The notes: generated by a model from the sequence alone, not told the origin. Counted from the first letter of the stretch, positions 24,952-38,708 are shown. The stretch is DNA of 41,083 nt from an uncultured Eubacteriales bacterium (GCA_902778055.1 CACYWL010000021.1:1-41083); one strand, 5' to 3'. Translations and numbers: made by a program.

Positions 24952-24986
24952 AACCCCTCCGGCCGCTGTCGGCCGGAGGGGTTTTC
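24952..24986 (+). terminator. strong intrinsic terminator after serA
   Basis: AACCCCTCCGGCCG (24952-24965) pairs perfectly with CGGCCGGAGGGGTT (24970-24983) around CTGT and runs into TTTTC. The A/T ends make it usable in both directions, which suits its position 60 nt from the end of the convergent MBL gene. Confidence 0.93.
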
Positions 24987-25045
24987 TGCACAGGAAAAGG
25001 GCAGGCCCGGCGCGCTGGCGCCGGGCCCCTTTGTTCTGCGTCCCG

Positions 25046-26077
25046 TCATTCATTTCCGGAAGGGGAGGGGCTTGGCTCCGGCAGCAGCCAGGGCGAAGGG
25101 TCATAAACGACATTCTCGCAGAGCCAGCGCCTGCCGTCCGTGACCAGGTGAATCAGGGTGTTGGGATAGTGCGTGTAGGCCACGGGAATGTGCTTATAAT
25201 CCAGGAAACGGGAGGAATCCCTGATCTCGACAATGCGGGCGGCATTGGTAATGATGACCAGGGAAGGCGATATGGCCCTGAACAGCTCTTCGTTCATGGC
25301 CTGCTTGCCGTGGTGGGGATAGCGGAGGATATCCGCCTTCAGGAGCTCCGCGGGAACGGCTTCGACCAGCTGACGCTGGCCGCGCTGCTCCATATCCGCC
25401 ATGGTGAAATAATCGCAGGCTCCGTAGCTGACCATAAACTGGGCGCTGCGGTTGTTCAGGTCCTCCGATTCGTCGGTCTTCATCCAGGCCAGGAAGGTCA
25501 CCAGGCCGTCCCCCATGGAAAACAGGCTTTCATCCTCGAAGGAGGTTACCCGGATGCCGTTTCCCCGGCAGTACTCCATGGCGGCGGTCATGTGCACCGT
25601 CGCGTCCTCCGGGAAACAGATCAGCAGCTCTTCGACGGGCACGGCCTCATCAATGCTGTACAGCCCGTTCAGATGGTCGTGATGGGGGTGGGTATTGATC
25701 AGCCGGTCAATCCTGGTAATCCCGAGATACTTCAGCATGGGAACGATTTCCTCCCGGGCGCGCTCATCTCCGCAGTCCAGCATCCAGACCTGATCCTGAT
25801 ACCTGAAAACGGCGGCATCCTGATCCCGGATGGGAGGAAGCCAGATCTCCAGCAGATCGTCCTCTCCGGAAAAAGAAAAATCCGGCCAGGCATCCGGAAA
25901 GCTGATGCGGTCGATGACCTTCGGCGGAGAGGCCTGATCGGCCAGATCGACCGCAACCTGGTGAACCGCGCGGTTCCAGACCTCCTCCAGAGGCCCCGGG
26001 GAAGCGGTGACTTCGGCCGGGAATCCGGAGAGCGGCAGGAGCAGGAGAACCGAGAGCAGGGAGAGCAGTTTCTTCAC
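25046..26077 (-). CDS. exported MBL-fold hydrolase (ComEC C-terminal-like)
   Basis: Predicted extracellular metallo-beta-lactamase-fold hydrolase of 343 residues. A signal peptide covers about residues 1-21. The metal-binding motif is THPHHDHLNG (H130, H132, D134, H135 region) after WMLDCGDERAREEIVPMLKY, and a later RYPHHGKQAMNEELFRAI supplies another ligand. This order matches the competence-protein ComEC C-terminal domain family, which acts on nucleic acids or is of unknown substrate. The C-terminus is Pro/Ser-rich and could be a linker. The start is GTG at 26077 with AAAGGA upstream. It is divergent from rpoB with 318 nt between. Confidence 0.85.
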   Translation of the reverse strand: MKKLLSLLSVLLLLPLSGFPAEVTASPGPLEEVWNRAVHQVAVDLADQASPPKVIDRISFPDAWPDFSFSGEDDLLEIWLPPIRDQDAAVFRYQDQVWMLDCGDERAREEIVPMLKYLGITRIDRLINTHPHHDHLNGLYSIDEAVPVEELLICFPEDATVHMTAAMEYCRGNGIRVTSFEDESLFSMGDGLVTFLAWMKTDESEDLNNRSAQFMVSYGACDYFTMADMEQRGQRQLVEAVPAELLKADILRYPHHGKQAMNEELFRAISPSLVIITNAARIVEIRDSSRFLDYKHIPVAYTHYPNTLIHLVTDGRRWLCENVVYDPSPWLLPEPSPSPSGNE

Positions 26078-26133
26078 GAATGATCCTTTCTGACTTCAAA
26101 AAAACGAAAATTTGCGTTCCGGCCAGAAACCGG

Positions 26134-26162
26134 TTGACAAGGCGGAATTAACATGATAAAAT
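26134..26162 (+). promoter_or_regulatory. rpoBC promoter
   Basis: TTGACA (26134-26139) and TAAAAT (26157-26162) are separated by exactly 17 bp. Transcription would start near 26169, leaving a leader of about 225 nt before rpoB. Confidence 0.88.
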
Positions 26163-26174
26163 TTATGATTGCAT

Positions 26175-26205
26175 CAGTATCGTTTCGATGCTGAACTGCA
26201 TTTTT
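26175..26205 (+). promoter_or_regulatory. hairpin at the 5' end of the rpoBC leader
   Basis: CAGTATCG (26175-26182) can pair with CGATGCTG (26186-26193) through eight pairs, one of them G-U, around a TTT loop. ATTTTTG follows within 12 nt. It may stabilise the message or act as an attenuator. Further on, CGGGCCGGCCCG (26259-26270) is a perfect palindrome. No riboswitch or small ORF was recognised in the rest of the leader. Confidence 0.45.
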
Positions 26206-26395
26206 GTGCTTTGCTATTGTACACACGTTGAAGCCAAAAAGCAAGCGCAAAATGAAGCCGGGCCGGCCCGCGGGGACGGATGGGGGCGCGGAGGAGGCTG
26301 AAGGCCTTTCCGCCGCCGGGATTTCCGGGCTCTTCGGATCAGGCTCCGCAGCATCTTACACACTGGGCGGACAGAAATAAGGGGTGATTTGCTTC

Positions 26396-30277
<3,882 letters not shown>

Positions 30278-30357
30278 GGACTCCGGCAAGGCCTTCTATC
30301 TGCGCAGTAAATGCGCCTTACGGAAATATGCGACGGCTTTTTCCCGAGGGAGAAAGC

Positions 30358-33300
30358 GTGACCCTGAAGGGAGAGTGGAACCTTTTGTTTGAGCTTTCCA
30401 ATCTTGATTCCATCCAGATCGGCATGGCGTCCCCGGAACAGATTCTGGCCTGGTCCCACGGAGAGGTCACCAAGCCCGAGACCATCAACTACCGCACGCT
30501 GAAGCCCGAACGGGACGGCCTGTACTGCGAAAGGATTTTCGGGCCCACCAAGGACTGGGAATGCAACTGCGGAAAATACAAGCGCATCAAGTTCAAGGAC
30601 AAGGACAAGATCTGCGACAAGTGCGGCGTGCAGGTGACCCGGGCCAAGGTTCGCCGGGAACGCATGGGCCATATCGAGCTGGCCGCGCCCGTCAGCCATA
30701 TCTGGTATTTCAAGGGAATTCCCAGCCGCATGGGCATGCTGCTGGACATCAGCCCGCGGAACCTGGAGAAGGTCCTGTATTTCGCCAACTTCATCGTGCT
30801 GGATCCCGGCAACTCCGATGAGACCGGCCTGAAGCAGTACGAGCTGATCAACGACGCCCGGTACCGCGAGGTGGAGAGCCGCTGCGGCAAGGGCTCCTTC
30901 GTCGCCAAGATGGGCGCGGAGGCGGTTCAGGACATGCTGAAGGCCCTGGATCTGGACAAGCTGAGCGCGGATCTGAAGGCGGAAATCGCCCAGCTGACCG
31001 AAAAGGAAAGAGACCGGGAAACCGAAGGACAGAAGCGGGCCCGGGCGGTAAAGCGCCTGGAGGTCGTGGAATCCTTCCGTACGAGCCACAACAAGCCGGA
31101 GTGGATGATCCTGACCATCGTGCCGGTCATTCCGCCGGATCTCCGTCCGCTGATTCAGCTGGACGGCGGCCGCTTTGCCACCTCCGACCTGAACGACCTG
31201 TACCGCCGTGTCATCAACCGGAACAACCGGCTGAAGCGGCTGCTGGAGCTCGGCGCGCCGGACATCATTGTGCGGAATGAAAAGCGCATGCTGCAGGAAT
31301 CCGTGGATGCCCTGATCGACAACGGCCGCCGCGGACGCCCGGTGACGGGCCCCGGCAACCGGGCGCTGAAGAGCCTGAGCGATCTGCTGCGCGGAAAGCA
31401 GGGACGCTTCCGCCAGAACCTGCTGGGCAAGCGCGTGGACTATTCCGGCCGTTCCGTAATCGTGGTCGGCCCCGAGCTGAAGCTGTATCAGTGCGGCCTG
31501 CCCAAGGAGATGGCCCTGGAGCTGTTCAAGCCCTTCGTCATGGAGCGGCTGGTCAGCCTGAAGATCTGCCACAATGTCAAGAGCGCCAAGCGCGCGGTGG
31601 AAAAGGTGCGCCCCGAGGTCTGGGACATCCTGGAGGAAGTGATCCGGGATCATCCGGTGCTGCTGAACCGCGCGCCTACGCTTCACCGCCTCGGCATTCA
31701 GGCCTTTGAGCCCATCCTGGTCGAGGGTAAGGCCATCAAGCTGCATCCCCTGGCCTGTACCGCCTTCAACGCGGACTTCGACGGCGACCAGATGGCCGTG
31801 CACGTCCCGCTGAGCATGGAGGCGCAGGCGGAGGCCCGCTTCCTGATGCTGGCCCATAACAACATTCTGAAGCCGCAGGACGGCAAGCCCGTGATTTCGC
31901 CCTCCCAGGACATGGTCATCGGCTGCTATTACCTGACGATCGTCAACGAGAAGGCCAAGGGAGCCGGGCGGGTTTTCGCCTCCGAGGAGGAAGCCATCAT
32001 GGCCTATTCCCTCGAGCAGATCACCCTGCAGAGCCCGATCCGGGTCCGGATCGAGCGGAGCTTCGGCGGCGTGACCGAGAAGCGCCTGATCGACACGACC
32101 CTCGGCCGCCTGATTTTCAACGACGCGATTCCCCAGAATCTGGGCTTCAAAAAGCGCGAATGCCTGGACGACATGTTCCAGCTGGAGGTGGATGAGCTGG
32201 TCGGCAAGAAGCAGCTGAGCTCCATTGTCGACATGTGCTTCCATACCCAGGGCGAACACCGGACGGCGCAGGTGCTGGACAACATCAAGGCGCTGGGGTA
32301 CAAGTACTCCACCATCGGCGCGATCACGGTTTCCGTGTCCGACATCAAGGTTCCGCCGACCAAGGAGTCCATGCTGGCGGAGGCCGACGAGGAAGTCCGC
32401 CGGGTGAACAATATGTTCCGCCGCGGTCTGCTGAGCGAGGACGAGCGTTACCGCCGCGTCATTGACATCTGGCTGAAGTGCACCGCGGATCTGCGCGAGC
32501 AGATTCTGCCCAACCTGGACAAATTCAACCCGATCCGCATGATGACCGACTCCGGCGCCCGCGGCTCCAGCCAGCAGGTGGCCCAGCTGGCCGGCATGCG
32601 CGGCATCATGGCTTCGCCGACCGGCAAGAGCATTGAGCTGCCTGTCCGCGCGAATTTCCGTGAAGGCCTGACGGTGCTGGAGTTCTTCCTGAGCTCCCAT
32701 GGCAGCCGGAAATCCCTGGCGGATACCGCGCTGCGTACAGCGGACTCAGGTTATCTGACCCGCCGCCTGGTGGACGTCAGCCAGGAGGTCATCGTCCGCG
32801 AGGAGGACTGCTTCGCGGCCCGGAACGAAAAGGTTCGCGGCATCATCGTCAGCGAGCTGATGATCGGCAAGCAGAGCGTCGAGAGCCTGGAGGACCGCCT
32901 CCGCGGCCGGACGGCGGCCGAGGACGTGCTGGATCCCGCCACGGGCGAGGTGCTGGTGCATCTGAACGAGCCCATCGACTATAAGAAGGCGAAGGAAATC
33001 GTAGCGGCCGGGCTGACCCGGGTGCCGGTCCGCAGCGTGCTGACCTGCAGAACGGAAAACGGCGTGTGCGCCCGCTGCTACGGCGAGAACATGGCCCACG
33101 GCGGCAAGGTGGATGTCGGCGAAGTGGTCGGCATCATCGCGGCCCAGGCCATCGGCGAGCCCGGCACACAGCTGACCATGCGTACCTTCCATACCGGCGG
33201 TATCGCCGGCGCGGACGACATCACCCAGGGTCTTCCCCGGGTGGAGGAGCTCTTCGAGGCCAGAAAGCCCAAGCGCGATGCCATTCTTTCGGAAATCTCC

Positions 33301-33954
33301 GGCACGGTATCCATTCAGGAGACCAAGAAAAAGCGCCTGCTGGTGATTACCTCCGATGAGGATCCGAACGAACAGAAGAGCTATCAGATTACCTACGGAA
33401 GCCGGCTGAAGGTGGAGGAAGGCAACCATGTGGAGGCCGGTGACGAGCTGACCGAGGGATCCATCAACCCGCATGATCTGCTTCGGATCCTGGGCGTGAA
33501 GGCCGTGCAGGAGTATCTGCTGCGCGAGGTGCTCAGCGTGTACCGCCTGCAGGGCGTGGGCGTCAGCGACAAGCACATTGAGATCATCATCCGCCAGATG
33601 CTGCGGAAGGTCCGGATCGAGGACGGCGGAGATACCGATCTGCTGCCCGGATCCCTGGTGGACATCTTCCGCTTCGAGGAAGCCAACCAGAAGGCGATTC
33701 TCAGCGGCGGGACCCCGGCCATTGCCAAGCGTATTCTGCTGGGCATCACCAAGGCCTCCCTGGCTACGGAAAGCTTCCTGAGCGCCGCCTCCTTCCAGGA
33801 GACCACGCGCGTGCTGACGGAAGCGGCGATCCACGGCAAGGTGGATCCGCTGATCGGCCTGAAGGAAAACGTGATTCTGGGCAAGCTGATTCCTGCCGGA
33901 ACCGGCATGAAGCGGTACAAGGACATTGAGCTGAAGGATTCCTACAGCTTCTGA
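30358..33954 (+). CDS. rpoC: DNA-directed RNA polymerase subunit beta-prime
   Basis: Beta-prime subunit, carrying the catalytic magnesium; 1198 residues. The N-terminal zinc site has [11 protein letters not shown] and CDKCGVQV, the absolutely conserved [12 protein letters not shown] is at 471-482, and the second zinc site includes [10 protein letters not shown] in the C-terminal half. Start choice: GTG 30358 has GAGGGAG 5 nt upstream and begins 21 residues before the conserved [12 protein letters not shown] 30328 is in frame but has only a weak site. It lies 80 nt after rpoB in the same unit. The C-terminus [12 protein letters not shown] is complete. A large perfect palindrome follows. Confidence 0.98.
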   Translation: MTLKGEWNLLFELSNLDSIQIGMASPEQILAWSHGEVTKPETINYRTLKPERDGLYCERIFGPTKDWECNCGKYKRIKFKDKDKICDKCGVQVTRAKVRRERMGHIELAAPVSHIWYFKGIPSRMGMLLDISPRNLEKVLYFANFIVLDPGNSDETGLKQYELINDARYREVESRCGKGSFVAKMGAEAVQDMLKALDLDKLSADLKAEIAQLTEKERDRETEGQKRARAVKRLEVVESFRTSHNKPEWMILTIVPVIPPDLRPLIQLDGGRFATSDLNDLYRRVINRNNRLKRLLELGAPDIIVRNEKRMLQESVDALIDNGRRGRPVTGPGNRALKSLSDLLRGKQGRFRQNLLGKRVDYSGRSVIVVGPELKLYQCGLPKEMALELFKPFVMERLVSLKICHNVKSAKRAVEKVRPEVWDILEEVIRDHPVLLNRAPTLHRLGIQAFEPILVEGKAIKLHPLACTAFNADFDGDQMAVHVPLSMEAQAEARFLMLAHNNILKPQDGKPVISPSQDMVIGCYYLTIVNEKAKGAGRVFASEEEAIMAYSLEQITLQSPIRVRIERSFGGVTEKRLIDTTLGRLIFNDAIPQNLGFKKRECLDDMFQLEVDELVGKKQLSSIVDMCFHTQGEHRTAQVLDNIKALGYKYSTIGAITVSVSDIKVPPTKESMLAEADEEVRRVNNMFRRGLLSEDERYRRVIDIWLKCTADLREQILPNLDKFNPIRMMTDSGARGSSQQVAQLAGMRGIMASPTGKSIELPVRANFREGLTVLEFFLSSHGSRKSLADTALRTADSGYLTRRLVDVSQEVIVREEDCFAARNEKVRGIIVSELMIGKQSVESLEDRLRGRTAAEDVLDPATGEVLVHLNEPIDYKKAKEIVAAGLTRVPVRSVLTCRTENGVCARCYGENMAHGGKVDVGEVVGIIAAQAIGEPGTQLTMRTFHTGGIAGADDITQGLPRVEELFEARKPKRDAILSEISGTVSIQETKKKRLLVITSDEDPNEQKSYQITYGSRLKVEEGNHVEAGDELTEGSINPHDLLRILGVKAVQEYLLREVLSVYRLQGVGVSDKHIEIIIRQMLRKVRIEDGGDTDLLPGSLVDIFRFEEANQKAILSGGTPAIAKRILLGITKASLATESFLSAASFQETTRVLTEAAIHGKVDPLIGLKENVILGKLIPAGTGMKRYKDIELKDSYSF

Positions 33955-33970
33955 GAACATGATATCTGAA

Positions 33971-34006
33971 GGTTTTCCCCTCCCTGGATCCAGGGAGGGG
34001 AAAACC
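33971..34006. repeat. perfect 36-bp palindrome between rpoC and glgA
   Basis: GGTTTTCCCCTCCCTG (33971-33986), GATC, then CAGGGAGGGGAAAACC (33991-34006): every base pairs, including the central GATC. The T-tract lies in the 5' arm and an A-tract in the 3' arm, the reverse of an intrinsic terminator, and no T-run follows. It may be an RNA processing or stability hairpin or a protein-binding DNA site. The glgA ribosome site begins about 15 nt further on. Confidence 0.8.
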
Positions 34007-34038
34007 ATAGAATCCGGAGAGGACGGAGGATCTGAGAC

Positions 34039-35868
34039 ATGCGAATTCTGTTTGTAACCAGCGAATGCGCCCCCTTCAGCAAGAGCGGCGGCCTGGCGGA
34101 TGTGGCCTTCAGCCTGCCCCCGGCCCTGAAAAAGCTGGGGAACGAAATTTCCATCTTCACGCCGCTGTACCGGTGCGTCCGGGAGCGTTTTGAGGATCAG
34201 CTCACTTTTGTCTCGGATGTCCGGATTGAGCTGGGCGGAACGGAATACGAATGCGAGCTGCATCGGGGCGACCGGGAAGGGGTGCCCGTCTGGTTCCTGA
34301 AATATGATCCCTTCTTCGACCGGCCCAGGCTCTACGGATACGACGATGACAAGCTGCGCTTTGCCATGTTCAGCAAGGCCGTGATCCAGCTGCTGCCGGA
34401 GATGGGTCCGCTGCCGCAGATCCTGCACTGCAACGACTGGGAAAGCGCGCTGAGCGTGGTTTATCTGAAAAACGACCAGGTTACGCATCCGGAGCTGAAA
34501 AACATCCGAAGCGTCTTCACGATTCACAACATCGCCTACCAGGGTCAGTTCAGCGCCTGGGAGCTGCAGACGACCTTCGCCCTGCCGGAGGGGTGGTACG
34601 ACGGCGGACTGGGCTTCGAGTACGAGGGACGCCATGATGTGAACCTGATGAAGGGCGCCATGATGATGGCCGACGCGGTGTCGACGGTTTCCCCCACCTA
34701 TGCCCGGGAGCTTCACCATCACCGGTACGGCATGGGTCTGGAGGGCGTGGCGCACCTCGTGGACAACAAGCTGCAGGGGATTCTGAACGGCATCGACATG
34801 AATCACTATGATCCCGGCAGGGATCCGCGCCTTCCGGCCCGCTTCGACGTGAAGCACCTGTCCGGAAAGGCCAAATGCAAGGCGGCGCTGCAGGAGACCT
34901 TCGGCCTGGAGAAGGAACCGCATTTTCCGCTCTTCTGCCTGGTGGCCAGGCTGGTGGAGCAGAAGGGCGTCGAGCTGATCAAGGAGCTGCTGCCGAGGCT
35001 GATGGATCTGGGATGCCAGGTCATCATCTTCGGCCAGGGGGACCAGGGGTACATCGATCATTTCAGCTGGTGCAAAACCCAGTGGCCCGGACAGTTCGGA
35101 TTTTCGAGCGATTATACGGAGGACATGGCGGCGCAGGTGTTCGCCGGATCCGACTTCTATCTCATGCCTTCCCGGTTCGAGCCCTGCGGCCTGAGCCAGA
35201 TGATGGCCATGCGGTACGGAACGGTGCCCATCGTGCACGAGACCGGCGGCCTGAAGGATTCCGTCCGCTCCTACAGCGAGTTTGACGGGGTGGGGGACGG
35301 CTTCTCCTTCCCGGAATATACCGCCCAGAGCCTGATGATGAGCATCATGAGCGCGCTGCGGGTTTACTTCTGCGATGAGGAGACCTTCGCGCTGCTGCGG
35401 AAAAGATGCATGGAAAAGGACTTCTCCTGGGACCGGAGCGCACAGCAGTACCAGCGGATGTACAGCCGGATTGCCGTGGGAAACGAGACGGAGCAGATCC
35501 CCTTCCGGGATGCCTATCTGCAGCTGAAGGACGCCTATGTGAAGCTGGAGAGGGCAAACCGGAAGCTGAACCTGGAGCGCTTCCCGGATCCCTACCACAG
35601 GACGATCCAGGTGCATATGACAACCCAGACGGACGGCTTCTTCTTCCTCGTGTTCGACCGGAAGGGAGAGGATTTCACCTTCCAGATCGAGCCCTTTACC
35701 TTCCATGACGCGGATGCCTTCATCTCGGTCAGCTTTGAGCATCTGATGGCCATGGCCAGGGGGGAAACCACCTTCGACAGGCTGTATCTGAGCGGCCTGC
35801 TGCGGGTTAAGGGAAACCTTTCCAAGGGCGCGGAAATGCGCCAGCTTCTGGGCAGAAGGCCCAAATAA
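34039..35868 (+). CDS. glgA: glycogen synthase with a C-terminal SCP2-like extension
   Basis: GT5-family glucosyltransferase that extends glycogen with ADP-glucose. Residues 1 to about 478 are a standard GlgA: SEC-APFSKSGGLADVAFSLPPA at the start with the substrate lysine K15, CNDWESALSVVYLK, HNIAYQGQFSAWEL, LNGIDMNHYDP, and SRFEPCGLSQMMAMRYGT near 377-394. Usual length is about 480, but this protein has 609 residues. The extra part has a basic/acidic helical linker (480-518) and then a compact alpha/beta segment (519-609) ending DAFISVSFEHLMAMARGE and LSGLLRVKGNLSKGAEMRQL, which follows the pattern of SCP2-type lipid-binding domains. It is in frame and shows no sign of frameshift. A GGACGGAGG site precedes the ATG. 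No other glycogen genes are adjacent. Confidence 0.9.
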   Translation: MRILFVTSECAPFSKSGGLADVAFSLPPALKKLGNEISIFTPLYRCVRERFEDQLTFVSDVRIELGGTEYECELHRGDREGVPVWFLKYDPFFDRPRLYGYDDDKLRFAMFSKAVIQLLPEMGPLPQILHCNDWESALSVVYLKNDQVTHPELKNIRSVFTIHNIAYQGQFSAWELQTTFALPEGWYDGGLGFEYEGRHDVNLMKGAMMMADAVSTVSPTYARELHHHRYGMGLEGVAHLVDNKLQGILNGIDMNHYDPGRDPRLPARFDVKHLSGKAKCKAALQETFGLEKEPHFPLFCLVARLVEQKGVELIKELLPRLMDLGCQVIIFGQGDQGYIDHFSWCKTQWPGQFGFSSDYTEDMAAQVFAGSDFYLMPSRFEPCGLSQMMAMRYGTVPIVHETGGLKDSVRSYSEFDGVGDGFSFPEYTAQSLMMSIMSALRVYFCDEETFALLRKRCMEKDFSWDRSAQQYQRMYSRIAVGNETEQIPFRDAYLQLKDAYVKLERANRKLNLERFPDPYHRTIQVHMTTQTDGFFFLVFDRKGEDFTFQIEPFTFHDADAFISVSFEHLMAMARGETTFDRLYLSGLLRVKGNLSKGAEMRQLLGRRPK

Positions 35869-35873
35869 TAATA

Positions 35874-35907
35874 CGGCGGCCGCGGTTCATCCGCGGCCGC
35901 CGCTTTG
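35874..35907. terminator. bidirectional terminator between glgA and nagA
   Basis: CGGCGGCCGCGG (35874-35885) pairs with CCGCGGCCGCCG (35891-35902) around TTCAT, followed by CTTTG on the + strand. It separates two convergent genes. The T-run is short, so efficiency is uncertain. Confidence 0.7.
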
Positions 35908-35972
35908 ATGCTGCGGGAAAAAGCCGGTCCGCCGCAGGCTCCGCGGCGGGGAAGGATTCCTTACAGCGGGCT

Positions 35973-37103
35973 TCAGAGCTTTCGGCAGCCCGCGCGGAAG
36001 ACCGCCCGAACGCTGCAGTCCTCCTCCAGAAGCAGAAGATCCGCGTCCCGGCCGGGAAGCAGGGAACCCTTCCGCTCCGCCGCGCCCACGGAGGCGGCCG
36101 GGTGGAGCGAGGCGCAGGCGACGGCTTCGAACATCGGCGCACCGGAGTGCTCCCGCCAGTTCCGGACGGCCTCGTTCATCTTCAGGACGCTGCCGGCGAT
36201 GGTTCCGTCCGCGAGGCGGCAGGCGATGCCCTCGACGAAAATGGGCTGCCCGCCCAGGGTATACTCCCCGTCGCCCAGTCCGCCGGCCCGGGTGCAGTCC
36301 GTGATCAGCACCAGATGCTCCCCGACGGTCTTCCGGAGAAGGGAGAATACGCCGGGGTGCACATGGAAGGTGTCCGCAATCAGCTCGCACCAGGCGGAGC
36401 CGGTCAGCGCGGCGCCGACCGCGCCGGGGTTCCTGTGGTTCAGCGGCGTCATGGCGTTGAAGGTATGGGTAAAATGATCCGCACCGGCTGAAAGCGCCTT
36501 CCGGGCGGTGTCGAAATCCGCGTCCGTATGGCCGACGGAAACGGCCATGACCCGGCTCAGCCTTTCAATGCAGGCGAGCCCGCCGGGCATCTCCGGCGCG
36601 ACGGTGATCAGCCGGACGAGATCGGAGAAGGGCAGCATGCGGTCCGCGTCCGGGGGAAGAATGGCCGCTTCGGACTGGGCGCCTTTTTTCTTCGGATTGA
36701 TGAAGGGACCTTCCGCGTGAACCCCGAGAATTTCCGCGCCGGGAAAGGCCGGGGAGAGGGATTCCTCCCGAAGGGCGCGGACGGCTTCAAAGGCGGCCTC
36801 CAGCTCGGGCCACGGGACGGTCATGGTGGTGGGCAGGAAGGAGGTTACTCCGTTATGCAGAATTCCTTCCGACATGCGGCGCAGGCCGGGGACGGAGCCG
36901 TCCGAGGCATCCTCTCCCAGATAGCCGTGGATATGGACATCGACAAAGCCGGGAGAGATATAACAGCCTTCCGCGTCCAGAACCCGGGCGTCGGAGGGAA
37001 CCTCGGAGGATATTCCGCGGATTTTTTCATCAAAAAGCAGGGCCTGTCCCCGGACCTCCCGGTCCGGCAGCAGAATCCGGCCGTTCACCAGCGCATTCAC
37101 CAC
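35973..37103 (-). CDS. nagA: N-acetylglucosamine-6-phosphate deacetylase
   Basis: Amidohydrolase that removes acetate from GlcNAc-6-phosphate, feeding amino-sugar catabolism and cell-wall recycling; 376 residues, full length. The TIM-barrel metal motif VDVHIHG has H57 and H59; HAEGPF gives E131; SVGHTDAD gives H192; FTHTFNAMTPLNHR gives H213; the catalytic Asp is D269 in ITDCTRAGG. The small beta domain is formed by the N-terminal 45 residues and the last 50 (LLPGRDADLLLLEED). The start is GTG 37103, with GGGAGG 6 nt upstream. NagB is not in the window. It could share sugars with a chitobiose-type GH94 enzyme, but the two are 14 kb apart. Confidence 0.95.
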   Translation of the reverse strand: MVNALVNGRILLPDREVRGQALLFDEKIRGISSEVPSDARVLDAEGCYISPGFVDVHIHGYLGEDASDGSVPGLRRMSEGILHNGVTSFLPTTMTVPWPELEAAFEAVRALREESLSPAFPGAEILGVHAEGPFINPKKKGAQSEAAILPPDADRMLPFSDLVRLITVAPEMPGGLACIERLSRVMAVSVGHTDADFDTARKALSAGADHFTHTFNAMTPLNHRNPGAVGAALTGSAWCELIADTFHVHPGVFSLLRKTVGEHLVLITDCTRAGGLGDGEYTLGGQPIFVEGIACRLADGTIAGSVLKMNEAVRNWREHSGAPMFEAVACASLHPAASVGAAERKGSLLPGRDADLLLLEEDCSVRAVFRAGCRKL

Positions 37104-37153
37104 ATCTCGCCTCCCTGAAAAAACAGATATACAATTTGTGGAAAACCATGTTT

Positions 37154-37182
37154 ATGATATCATTCTCCCGGGAAATGAACAA
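37154..37182 (-). promoter_or_regulatory. possible nagA promoter
   Basis: On the minus strand TTGTTC (37182-37177) and TATCAT (37159-37154) are 17 bp apart, about 50 nt before nagA. The -35 box is imperfect. Confidence 0.5.
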
Positions 37183-37203
37183 GGGCCGACGGCCTTTTTT
37201 TTT
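37181..37203 (+). terminator. plus-strand terminator between nagA and the str operon
   Basis: AAGGGCC (37181-37187) pairs with GGCCTTT (37191-37197, one G-U) around GAC, and nine T residues end at 37203. It has the form of an efficient intrinsic terminator for + strand transcription, though no + strand gene precedes it for over 1.3 kb. Confidence 0.78.
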
Positions 37204-37238
37204 CGGCTCCGGAGCGGTGTGTATTTTTTCAGAAAACG

Positions 37239-37267
37239 TTGACAAGGCAGGGCTCGGGTGCTATGAT
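37239..37267 (+). promoter_or_regulatory. str operon promoter
   Basis: TTGACA (37239-37244) and TATGAT (37262-37267) are separated by 17 bp, about 80 nt before the first gene. No other promoter of similar quality was seen up to tuf. Confidence 0.87.
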
Positions 37268-37348
37268 ATCCAAGTTGCCGCATGCTCCCGGGTGGAGTGC
37301 GCTCTTTTCAAGGCGCGCTTTTCGGGAAAGGAAAGGAGGCTCACGCTC

Positions 37349-37591
37349 ATGGAAATGTTACGCTCCGCCGCGAAAAGAGTGGTCGGGACGAAGCAGGTGA
37401 CCCGCGCCCTGAAGGCCGGGACCGTTGCGCGGGCCTACGTGGCCAACGATGCGGACACGTTCATCTTTCAGCAGGTGGTCCGCGCGGCGGAGGAAGCCCG
37501 CGTTCCCTGCGTCCGGGTGAACACGATGAAGGAGCTTGGCATGATCAGCGGGGTGGAGGTTCCCGCCGCCGCGGCTGCCGTGCTCAAATAA
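37349..37591 (+). CDS. rplGB: L7Ae-family K-turn RNA-binding protein (YbxF-like)
   Basis: Small ribosome-associated protein of the L7Ae/L30e family that binds kink-turn RNA; 80 residues, the size of Bacillus YbxF, which also heads the str operon. Recognised segments: VVGTKQVTRALKAGTVARAY, ANDADTFIFQQVVRAAEEA and VNTMKELGMISGVEVPAAAA. The ATG at 37349 has AAGGAGG nine bases before it; a longer in-frame opening upstream crosses the promoter and is rejected. It is 61 nt upstream of rpsL in the same unit. Confidence 0.92.
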   Translation: MEMLRSAAKRVVGTKQVTRALKAGTVARAYVANDADTFIFQQVVRAAEEARVPCVRVNTMKELGMISGVEVPAAAAAVLK

Positions 37592-37652
37592 CGCTGCCTT
37601 ACAGGCCCTGAGGGTTGCGGGGCTTTAAGGATATTTTTCAGGAGGTGCGCAA

Positions 37653-38027
37653 ATGCCCACAATTAATCAGCTTGTCCGCAAGGGACGTGAAAGGGCGACC
37701 AAAAAGTCCACCGCTCCGATTCTGCAGGGATGCCCGCAGAAGCGCGGTGTGTGCCTGAGTGTGAAAACTCAGACGCCGAAGAAGCCTAACTCCGCCCTGC
37801 GGAAGATCGCGAGAATCCGCCTGACGAACGGTATCGAAGGTACCTGCTACATCCCCGGTATCGGTCACAACCTGCAGGAACACAGCGTTGTGCTGATCCG
37901 CGGCGGCCGTGTGCGGGATCTGCCCGGCGTTCGTTACCACATCATCCGCGGTGCTCTGGATACCGCCGGTGTGGCCAAGCGGATGCAGGCTCGTTCCCTG
38001 TATGGCGCCAAGCGCCCGAAGAAGTAA
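37653..38027 (+). CDS. rpsL: 30S ribosomal protein S12
   Basis: Decoding-centre protein of the small ribosomal subunit, 124 residues, normal length. [20 protein letters not shown] keeps Lys43, the main streptomycin-resistance position, as wild type. The second loop reads [17 protein letters not shown]: residue 88 is Arg (codon CGG), where nearly all S12 proteins have Lys, and K88R is a known resistance change in Mycobacterium tuberculosis and E. coli. The segment before TPKK (VCLSVKTQ) also departs from the common VCTRVxTx. The ribosome site AGGAGGTG is perfect. The reading is direct from the DNA; its effect on drug response is inferred. Confidence 0.98.
   Translation: MPTINQLVRKGRERATKKSTAPILQGCPQKRGVCLSVKTQTPKKPNSALRKIARIRLTNGIEGTCYIPGIGHNLQEHSVVLIRGGRVRDLPGVRYHIIRGALDTAGVAKRMQARSLYGAKRPKK

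Positions 38028-38708
<681 letters not shown>

Noticed and set aside
19362..25049. A very long open frame on the minus strand, antisense to the GH94, trmO, serC and serA genes
   Set aside because: Its product is rich in Arg, His, Gln and Leu and matches no family, while the + strand genes have clear motifs. Such frames arise from GC-rich third codon positions.
33971..34006. Calling the palindrome after rpoC an intrinsic terminator
   Set aside because: No T-run follows the stem; the T-tract is in the 5' arm.
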